Positions 58,583 through 64,000 of a stretch of DNA of 64,000 nt are shown piece after piece. The position numbers and the translations under genes are program-made. Source of the DNA: Catonia carolina (taxonomy: Eukaryota; Arthropoda; Insecta; Hemiptera; Achilidae). The notes below the pieces were generated by a model, which saw nothing but the letters and a program-made list of their open reading frames with translations, was not told the DNA's origin and did not search any database. The first letter of the stretch is position 1; every line of letters starts with the position of its first letter. The stretch lies in NCBI GenBank assembly GCA_035578175.1, contig JAQMRL010000001.1:185515283-185579282 (forward strand), in the 5' to 3' direction.

Positions 58583-61500
58583 CAATCGCTAAAAACATGT
58601 TTTTTGGGTTCAGGGGGTCTGAAAACGTATAGATCCGGTGAAAACTCGATTTCGAAAAATCGACATGAAAACAATACTTTCCTTCCTATATATTCATATA
58701 GGCAAGAGAAAGTAATAATAATACAGTAAAGCCTAAATTTTAAAAGAATTAACTGCAGTGTTATTAAGTAAAAAGGGACTATATAGGTAATTGACGTATC
58801 ACGTAATTACTATCAAGAAGTGAACATTTAATTACGACTGTAAAAAGATTACAAAAAAGAAACAATTAAATGAGTTTCTGTTTTTAATGTGCATATTTTA
58901 AAACATTTGTTTGAAACTTTAATTAGTATTTATTAAAAGGCTGTATAAAACGATCTAAAACAAGAATGTAGCCAAGAACAGCTTCAAACTATGTTTTGAA
59001 ATTGTTATCATTTGAGAATTATATGTAACACAAGCATGTTTATTCTAAATTCTCAGATAGTAAGATTACTAGACAAAGCACGATTCATATGAGGTAGGGT
59101 CAAAAAGATACCGGAATTTGTCAATAAAAATTTATTGAAAGTATGTATAAGATTTTTACCGTATTTTCCTTCAAAATACTCTCTCCTCCTGCATCTACAC
59201 ACTTATTCCACCATTCATACAATTAATTGTTGGAAAACTGTTTTTCGAAAGTTTTATCAGCTGCTTTGTTGCATTTTCTATCACATTTGATGAATCAGCA
59301 AAACAATATCATTTCCAGCCCTGGAAACAAGTAAAGATCTGGTGGTGCAAGATTAGGAGAATAGAGAGGATGTTCTACAGTGGTGACATTGTCCTTTGCA
59401 AGGTATTGTTTCACAATTAGGGATCAAAGTGACGGAGCATTGTCATGCAACAAAAACCAATAATTTCCTGCCCATTTTTCACATTTTTTTCATCTAATTA
59501 CAACTCGTAACCATTTTAAGATCTCTGTGTACAATTCTTTGTTGACTATTTTCTCTTCAAGAATAAATTCATAATGAATCAAGCCATGGTAATCAAAGAA
59601 CACCTCCAATATTACTTAACCCCACCTTCTATCCAAGCAAAATTTTTATTTTCTTGGTGATGTTTTTGACTTCCATTCAGCAGATTGCTGTTTTTTTCTG
59701 AGGGTCATAACGAAAGTACCACGTCTCATCACTTGTCACAATTTTGCAAAAGAAGCTGTCGTCTGCATCAAGTGCCTAGACATGGTCAAACTCATTTCTT
59801 TTCTTTTGCTCAGGGGATATCATTTTCGAAACCACGTGCACGCAAACATGATGCATGTTCAAATCATTATGAAGAATGGTGTGAACACTTTAATATGAAA
59901 TAATAAGTTTGAAGGCAATAGTATCGATAGTTGTTAGCCTGTCCGAACGCACTAAACATTCTCATCTGTGGTAGAAAAGATGGAATGCCGCCCAGTCCAA
60001 ACGTCATCTTCAATTGTTGTGTGACAGTCACAGAAATGCTTGTGTCACTCGTAAACTGGCGTTTCTTCATCACATCATTTCCGTATGCTTTTGTTAACAC
60101 CTCAAGAGTCTCCAAGAATGATTTCTCCAGCAACACACAGAATTTGATATTGGCACCCTGATCTGATGATATTTCACCATCCGATGAAAAAAAAAACATC
60201 TAAAATATCATGCACTGCACACAGGAAACCAACTCAAACTGCCTGCTGAATGGCACAGCACCTTCCATAGAAGTGATGCCAACCTCCCGAAAAAAATTTC
60301 CCTTCCAGCAAACAAATGCTTGGCTGAACGCGACCATCCCAGGAATTTTTTGACCCTACCTCATACGAACGAATGAGAAAAATATATGTAGGTAAACGGA
60401 CAACATTAAATGTTTGTTTACTTCAATTACAGCACTGAAGAATGGGTACAAAATAAACAGAAAACTGAACACACTATGTAAACCATTAAGGTATAGAATA
60501 AACAAAACAATACTGACACAGGGCCGTTAGTGACATTTCCTCCTCCAGCATTGCGTAACTGCCCACCCCAGCCACCACCTGCTAAGTTAACTATAAATTC
60601 TTGGAGCAAATTCTCAACTGGAGCCATCTGTCGATTCCTTCCAGATCTGAAACAGAAATGTTAAATTTTTTTTTTATCCCAAACACACCTTATTCCTGTA
60701 TTTTTCACAAACTGCAGCAAGTTTCTATTACCACACAGAATACAAAATCAATAATTACACCAGTTTTCCCAAATTGTAGTCATACTTCCAAAATGAGAAT
60801 TCAAAAGAGCATCTAGTTTCTTGTTTAAGACTCAATCAATGACTAAACATAAACAAAAGCAATATGCACCACTTGATAACATTTTATTCTCCTTACATAG
60901 CAAAATCTACAGTATCTTCATAAAGTTCAGTATCTCTTTTCCAACACTTTATTATTCCAGCACATCCAGTAGTCTAAAAACTAAGCTGGCCACTTTCTGT
61001 GTAAAAATTTTATGTGATAAGTTGTAGACTTGCTCAACGTATTATATCACTAATATTATAAATAATTTTATTAATGAAATTATAGACTTATGATTACACT
61101 TTTCATTAAACATTCAGTAATACATAAATTTATGTAATCCAAAAAGCCCCAGTCAGAAGTTATTTTTAACAAAACTAAAATTGGTTCTATACAAGTAAAA
61201 CACATACTAGGAAGCTACTAGAAACCAAATAACCAATTAATCAGATCAACAAAAATGAAAAATAATTTATAGACAACACTAAGAGTACCAGCACAGCTAT
61301 TAAGTATAAAAAAAACTGGTTGAGAAAACATGAAGAACTCATCGCTTATAAAGACCCGCTGATGTTAAACTCTAATTAGGACAGTTTCAAACAGTTCACT
61401 ACAGGTTTTACTGAACAAGCAGATGCTACTTGTTATACATTTTAAACAGAAATACCAACGTGTTAAAATGAAACCTAATTATGAATGATACCAGAATATT

Positions 61501-62079
61501 GTATCAATCAGTAAAAACATACTGACTAAAATATTAATTTTAAAGTCTAACTTCACGTATACTTAACAGAAATCAATAATGATAACACATTAAATAAAAA
61601 ATAATTTATAGCGACTGCCTCAGTGTTCCATAACTAAAAACGTGTGTGAAACAATCACACTACTTTCTCTTGCCAATATAGATAATGACCAATGTAACCT
61701 ATGTTTAACCACGAGTAAACAATGTAAAATGAAATATGTAACCTAATTTTACTCATGAGTTAATGATGCAAAATGAAAATCAACCTCTGTAGAACTTAAA
61801 GATACAGAAAAATCAGTAATTGCCTCTAAACTACCCACTGCTGAGTAAAATGATTAAAATAAAAGTTGTAGGTTTTTTAATTTACTATAACTTTGATTAA
61901 ATACCCTTCTGTTGTGAAATGCATACTAAGGCTCTAATCTTAAAAACTCTTACCTACTGACAATAGGTTTAAAACTACAAATACTTGAAATTAAATTACC
62001 TTCTTCGAGTTTCTCTACGATTACTTAATCTGTCATCAATCCCGCCACCATTTAGTCCCATCAGCACATAATTCAGCAT
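43607..62079 (-). CDS. RNF126/RNF115-like RING-H2 E3 ubiquitin ligase (7 exons; N-terminus outside window)
   Basis: RNF126/RNF115-type ligases carry an N-terminal zinc finger that binds ubiquitin or BAG6 clients and a C-terminal RING-H2 that recruits E2 enzymes; they act in cytosolic quality control and receptor sorting. Seven minus-strand exons (62000-62079, 60518-60646, 53711-53803, 52433-52593, 47514-47629, 45229-45347, 43607-43763) join in phase to 855 nt, 284 residues plus stop. Landmarks in the visible protein: [16 protein letters not shown] (about 33-48); [20 protein letters not shown] and [13 protein letters not shown] (about 102-135), highly characteristic of this family; the RING-H2 at 160-200, C-X2-C-X14-C-X1-H-X2-H-X2-C-X10-C-X2-C with all eight ligands present; and a Ser/Thr-rich tail ending DLEFHD. 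The zinc-finger exons must lie to the right. Introns of up to 6.7 kb are filled with transposons. Confidence 0.9.
44331..44894. mobile_element. piggyBac-like MITE with internal palindromes
   Basis: The ends are TTAACCCTTTATAGGTTG and, inward from the right, TTAATCCTTTATAGGGCA. Subterminal copies of GTAAGTATACTTAC lie at about 44350 and 44743. It sits in the ligase's last intron. Confidence 0.7.
44980..45150. repeat. Short dispersed repeat shared with about 36.8 kb
   Basis: CACGAAAGCGTTATAAAC, GGTAAGTGTTTTATGTTACC and an ATACGGCTGTT block resemble 36760-36880. Class unknown. Confidence 0.4.
45229..45347 (-). CDS. RNF126-like exon (second half of RING)
   Basis: Acceptor TTGTTTCAG, donor CAG|GTAGTT. 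It encodes [15 protein letters not shown], supplying the last two RING cysteines, then [14 protein letters not shown]. Confidence 0.88.
45955..46345 (+). pseudogene. LINE-like C-terminal tail fragment
   Basis: The frame reads [20 protein letters not shown], then [20 protein letters not shown] and many Arg/Lys/Glu residues. The GHL.R..DSRL...WI.EV..D pattern fits the end of a LINE protein. It is antisense to the ligase, in the intron between the two RING exons. It is open for about 130 codons, so younger than the other tails. Confidence 0.55.
46420..47513. other. Ligase intron, nothing recognised
   Basis: AT-rich with no identified element. TTAACCC near 47376 has no partner. Confidence 0.4.
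47514..47629 (-). CDS. RNF126-like exon (first half of RING)
   Basis: Acceptor ATTGTTACAG, donor CTT|GTCAGT. It encodes [20 protein letters not shown], then [17 protein letters not shown]: six of the eight zinc ligands. Confidence 0.9.
48240..49298 (+). mobile_element. Tigger/pogo element, internally deleted
   Basis: The left end is TA, then TAGTCCAACCCCGCTAATCC; the right end read inward is TACAGTGGAACCCCGCTAAT. Inner copies of TTCGGATTA-type repeats lie near both ends, as in Tigger elements. It is 1.06 kb against the more than 2 kb of an autonomous element. It retains only the transposase C-terminus. Confidence 0.82.
48795..49133 (+). pseudogene. Tigger/pogo transposase C-terminus
   Basis: This 112-codon frame reads [20 protein letters not shown], then [20 protein letters not shown] and [13 protein letters not shown]. 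The acidic tail with ..SHTEAAKA...SL.YIEQQ and QQKITDFF is typical of jerky/Tigger proteins. Similarity continues upstream of the ATG ([18 protein letters not shown]) after a stop. DDE core missing. Confidence 0.8.
49299..50360. other. Ligase intron, nothing recognised
   Basis: AT-rich with poly-A tracts near 49926. No element recognised. Confidence 0.4.
50361..51346. mobile_element. Long-TIR DNA element
   Basis: About 215 bp at each end are inverted copies: TACGTAAAATGAAAGATGAA on the left and TACATAAAATGAAAGATGAA inward from the right, continuing through GCGCATTTTTCACTTAGTCC. About 550 bp lie between with no coding frame. It could be a Mutator-like or foldback element. Confidence 0.75.
51588..51757 (-). 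repeat. tRNA-derived SINE, family D, full length
   Basis: The minus strand begins GGCCGGCCCGTGGTGTAGTG (A box), then GGTTCGATTCC (B box), body CATCTGTAAATCACCACATA and GCCCAAGGCTTATGTAGGC, and an (AAAT)n/A tail. It is a clear SINE rather than a tRNA gene, as the head runs into the body without an acceptor stem. Confidence 0.88.
51880..52260 (+). repeat. Dispersed repeat G, uninterrupted copy
   Basis: GATGAGCTCTGCTGTTCCAC, ATAATCAGCTGATTGTATG and AGAGCTATGAGAGCAAGTGT match 33391-34360 inverted. No recognisable protein domain in the possible frame [20 protein letters not shown]. Confidence 0.65.
52433..52593 (-). CDS. RNF126-like exon (GNPGDYAWG block)
   Basis: Acceptor with a long T run (TTTTTTTTAG), donor GTTG|GTGAGT. 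It encodes the conserved [20 protein letters not shown] block and the linker into the RING. Confidence 0.9.
52594..53710. other. Ligase intron, nothing recognised
   Basis: AT-rich. Nothing identified. Confidence 0.45.
53711..53803 (-). CDS. RNF126-like exon (linker)
   Basis: Acceptor GTGTATCAG, donor AAAG|GTATTT. It encodes [20 protein letters not shown] and [11 protein letters not shown]. Phases fit both neighbours. Confidence 0.75.
54112..55765. mobile_element. hAT element with perfect 8-bp target repeat and probable nested element
   Basis: The ends are CAGTGATCTTCAACC and, inward from the right, CAGTGTTCTTCAACC. CTTTAGAA flanks it on both sides (54104-54111 and 55766-55773). The CAGTG start and 8-bp target repeat define the hAT superfamily. 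No transposase remains; most of the interior (about 54421-55645) looks like a second element. Confidence 0.88.
54421..55645. mobile_element. Probable element nested in the hAT, TIR about 30 bp
   Basis: TGAGGCGGCCCAGGAAACCA on the left and TGAGGCGGCCCAGGAAATCA inward from the right extend through TGCCACATGTC. A related CATGCCTCATGTCG recurs at about 54638 with a further inverted match near 54670. No coding frame; superfamily unknown. Confidence 0.7.
55812..56540 (-). repeat. tRNA-derived SINE, family C, split by family A
   Basis: GCTTATTGTACTTAAATTG-type body at 55812-56065 resumes at about 56466 with ACCAGCTGACTCACAGC and CCCCTAGACCAATCC, the head end. The gap is exactly one family A repeat. 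Confidence 0.8.
56067..56465 (-). repeat. Family A interspersed repeat inside a SINE
   Basis: TTTAGATCAACAGCCGAAAG at the start, CACTCCACCTGCATCTC at the end. CCTCCAAA before and ACTCCAAA after look like a target repeat of about 8 bp. Confidence 0.8.
56667..57614 (-). repeat. Family B repeat, left arm of a large inverted pair
   Basis: A complete copy running in the opposite direction to the 6956 copy, from TTACTTTCTCTTGCCTATAT to GTGTTTCACACCAGATTTTT, with a (GT)n tract at 56806-56830. Confidence 0.88.
57737..58715 (+). repeat. Family B repeat, right arm of the inverted pair
   Basis: A complete copy, nearly identical to the left arm in inverted orientation. It differs mainly in a longer (CA)n tract at 58519-58580. 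The arms are separated by 122 bp of unrelated DNA. Confidence 0.88.
59088..60365 (-). mobile_element. Mariner element, full length but decayed
   Basis: TA-flanked ends TATGAGGTAGGGTCAAAAA on both sides, total 1278 bp, the usual mariner size. The minus strand codes near 60150 for [20 protein letters not shown], then [14 protein letters not shown], the N-terminal helix-turn-helix region. Frameshifts follow, and near the left end it reads [18 protein letters not shown]. Several breaks; non-functional. Confidence 0.85.
60518..60646 (-). CDS. RNF126-like exon ([11 protein letters not shown] block)
   Basis: Acceptor TTCTGTTTCAG. The donor is best placed at CCTGT|GTCAGT because only this phase joins the next exon without a stop. 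Encodes [20 protein letters not shown] and a Gly-rich stretch. Confidence 0.78.
60647..61634. other. Ligase intron, nothing recognised
   Basis: AT-rich intron. Nothing identified. Confidence 0.4.
61635..61955 (+). repeat. Family B repeat, 3'-truncated copy
   Basis: GTGTGTGAAACAATCACACT, CTTTCTCTTGCC, ACTCATGAGTTAATGATGC and AAAAGTTGTAGG follow family B order. It ends less than 50 bp from the splice donor of the 62.0-kb exon. Confidence 0.7.
62000..62079 (-). CDS. RNF126-like exon (most 5' visible)
   Basis: Acceptor TTATTTCAG immediately before ATG at 62079, donor GAAG|GTAATT. Encodes [20 protein letters not shown] then RRETRRR. As it starts at a splice acceptor, the Met is probably internal and the coding sequence continues upstream outside the window. 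Confidence 0.75.
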
Positions 62080-62218
62080 CTGAAATAATATACAACAAAA
62101 AAAACTATTAAAAAATAATAAAAATCTATTAAACTTCACTCACAGAAAATTACAAATAACGCATGACATTTGTGCAGTATGATGGGATCTTACAATCCTA
62201 TTCTGTTTGGATTACAAA

Positions 62219-62587
62219 TACAGTAATCCCTTGGTATCCGCGGGTTTTGGTTATCCGCGGACTTTGTCGGTGAGCCTAAAACCTTAAAATATGTACGTTA
62301 TCTCACCTTGTGTACACCGTACTTGGTGAGAGGTATGGAAGTCACACAATTCCGAAAACATGTGTTTGAATAAATGTTTTGGCATTCGTATCGTGTTCAA
62401 TTACACACCAATATGGCGACGGCCGCTATGAGCCAAGCTAGATTTCCACGTACTGTACGTTGTGCGCACATCACTGGGTACCGCACCCCGCCAGTACAAC
62501 CGCTACCCCAACCGTCATACTTACGCCCACGCACCATACTTTAATTTCTCCGTACGTTTTCCTTCATGTGTCATTCTAACTTCTTCA
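62219..62587. repeat. Tigger-type end, probably split by mariner
   Basis: TACAGTAATCCCTTGGTATC and the nested GGTTATCCGCGGA resemble Tigger/pogo termini. No second end was found; it may lie beyond the mariner and outside the window. Confidence 0.45.
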
Positions 62588-62648
62588 TACGAGGGGGTAC
62601 CCAAAAGAAACCGGAATTATTTTTTAAAACTATTTATTTTTAATTTTT

Positions 62649-63317
62649 TTACAAAAGAACCTTATCCCCTTCAAAATACTCTCCATTACAACTAATACAT
62701 TTGTCCCACCGGTGCTTCCACTGTTCAAAACATTTTTTGTACTCTTCTTCAGTGATGGCTGCCAGCTCATCCGTCGTTTTTTTCTTGACATCATCAACGT
62801 TGTTAAATCGGAGACCTTTCATGCCCCTTTTCATGCATGGGAACAAGAAAAAATCACACGGAGCCAGATCGGGTGAGTACGGTGCATGTGGTAGCAAAAC
62901 CATGCCGTTTTTCGCCAAAAACTGGGTAACCAAGATTGCCGTGTGTGCAGGCGCGTTGTCGTGGTGGAAAAACCAGTCCCCTGTCTGCCACAAATTAGAT
63001 CTTTTACGACGAATGCTGTTTCGTAGTCTTCTTAACACTTCAAGATAAAAAGCTTGATTTACCGTCTGGCCTGGTGGAACGAACTCTGAATGGACAATTC
63101 CCCTCACATCAAAAAAACAAATCAGCATTGTTTTGATGTTCGATCTGACTTGACGACTTTTTTTTGGTCGGGGTGATAATGAAGTCTTCCATTGACTGGA
63201 TTGTTGTTTGGTTTCTGGGTCGTACCCATAGCACCAAGACTCGTCACCCGTAATGATCTTTGACATGAAATCTGGATCAGTTTCAAGCTGTTGTTTCAAA
63301 TCACTACACGTTTCCAC
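62649..63317 (-). pseudogene. Mariner transposase, catalytic part
   Basis: 222 codons with the complete DDE/D core: ITGDESWCYGYDPETKQQSS (first Asp), FFHHDNAPAHTA (second Asp) and HAPYSPDLAPCDFFLF (third Asp, 34 residues after the second, hence DD34D). It ends ISCNGEYFEGDKVLL. All three acidic residues are intact. The ATG at 63317 is internal to the original gene. Confidence 0.9.
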
Positions 63318-63687
63318 TACGACGTTCCTTTTGAGTGTCTGTCAGAACCCGAGGCACAAACTTGCCAGCGACTCTTTTCATTGTCAAGTCTTCTGTTAAA
63401 ATGCGTTGGACTGAACTCCAAGATAACCCACTAACCTGTGATATTTGGTCAATGGTCTGTCGTCGGTCTGTTCGTACAATTTCTTTCACTTTCACAACAT
63501 TTTCGTCTGTTCGGGAAGTCGACGGTCGTCCAGAACAAGGTTTGTTCTCAATCGACATGTCGCCATTTTTAAAGCGCAAAAACCACTCGTACACTTGGGT
63601 TTTTCCAATAGCGTCGTCTTTGTAAGCTGTGTTCAACATTACAACTGTTTCCGCGGCGTTTTTACCGAGCAAGAAGCAAAATTTCAC
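63304..63687 (-). pseudogene. Mariner transposase, N-terminal part
   Basis: 127 codons starting MKFCFLLGKNAAETVVMLNT with the two helix-turn-helix motifs of mariner: KTQVYEWFLRFKNG, then GRPSTSRTDENV and QISQVSGLSWSSVQRILTED. The frame ends in VLTDTQKERR followed by out-of-frame residues and a stop. The next codons of the family (V-E-.-C-S-D-L) are present in the +1 frame, so one inserted base near 63318 explains the break. Confidence 0.88.
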
Positions 63688-64000
63688 AGCCGCACGTTGT
63701 TAAAACTTGCCATCATGAAAAACGACACGAGCACAAAACAGCACTAGCGAGAACAATCACTGCACGAGAACAGAACAAGCTAGATCAACGAACAAAATAG
63801 CATTGAACTGTCAATGAGTAGCGCTACAAGCAGCCTAGTGGCGGGAATTTGTACTGCACAAGCTCCGCCCACAGCAGAGCTATTCCGGATACTTTTGGGT
63901 ACCTCCTCGTACATACGTACAGTTTCTTTGTTTATTTGATGATCCTGAAACGAAGCCAAGCATTTCTTCACAAACCATCAACGAGATCCTCAGCATGGCA

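Larger units (their letters stand above)
62588..63911 (-). mobile_element. Mariner element, nearly intact (DD34D)
   Basis: TA-flanked ends TACGAGGGGGTACCCAAAAG and, inward from the right, TACGAGGAGGTACCCAAAAG. Length 1324 bp. It contains a transposase gene broken by a single extra base (see the next two entries). It is the youngest-looking autonomous-size transposon in the window. Confidence 0.92.

Noticed and set aside
58465..58674. Minus-strand frame with a Val-Cys run
   Set aside because: Produced by the (CA)n microsatellite of family B.
62649..63747. Plus-strand frames at 62701-63048, 63335-63625 and 63445-63747
   Set aside because: Antisense to the mariner transposase.
63912..64000. 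Last 90 bases as the rest of a Tigger element or a ligase exon
   Set aside because: Too short; no motif of either could be read in any frame.

Overview
The window is AT-rich eukaryotic DNA with split genes, GT-AG introns and dense transposon debris. An insect is the best fit: there is an ecdysteroid-kinase-like gene (a family expanded in arthropods), many Tc1/mariner, piggyBac-like and pogo elements, and tRNA-derived SINEs. A hemipteran is my guess, but nothing in the sequence proves the order.

Three host genes can be supported, all on the minus strand. (1) Positions 374-5103 hold three N-terminal exons of a tubulin polyglutamylase of the TTLL6/13 type; the rest lies to the left of the window. 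(2) Positions 23072-24325 hold a complete, intronless 417-residue EcKinase/CHK-type kinase. (3) Positions 43607-62079 hold seven phase-compatible exons of an RNF126/RNF115-type RING-H2 E3 ubiquitin ligase; its N-terminal zinc-finger exons lie beyond the right edge. Everything else I could identify is repeat or intron.

Layout. 1-5100: TTLL gene with introns containing a palindromic mariner, a SINE and a LINE tail. 5365-6060: an island of unusual GC-rich sequence, in which a minus-strand TATA box is followed by a 123-bp tandem repeat carrying nine histone-mRNA-type stem-loops. 6850-9040: copies of a long AT-rich repeat, called family B here, one of them split by a SINE. 9-23 kb: gene-poor, with SINEs, piggyBac-like TTAA elements and a palindromic DD41D transposon. 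23-24.6 kb: the kinase gene and its CpG-rich upstream region. 25.6-43 kb: a second DD41D palindrome, LINE 3' ends, a dead pogo/Tigger element with another element inside it, and several MITEs. 43.6-62.1 kb: the RING ligase, whose introns hold a Tigger remnant, a long-TIR element, a hAT element with a probable nested element, a roughly 950-bp-arm inverted pair of family B, and a mariner. 62.6-63.9 kb: a mariner with an almost intact transposase, broken by one frameshift.

Two patterns stand out. First, three Tc1/mariner-superfamily elements of different families all have the same tail-to-tail inverted-duplication structure. Second, the histone-type stem-loop array at 5.4-5.9 kb is driven by a TATA promoter but encodes no histone. 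I found no viral genome, toxin gene, CRISPR array or independent tRNA/rRNA gene.
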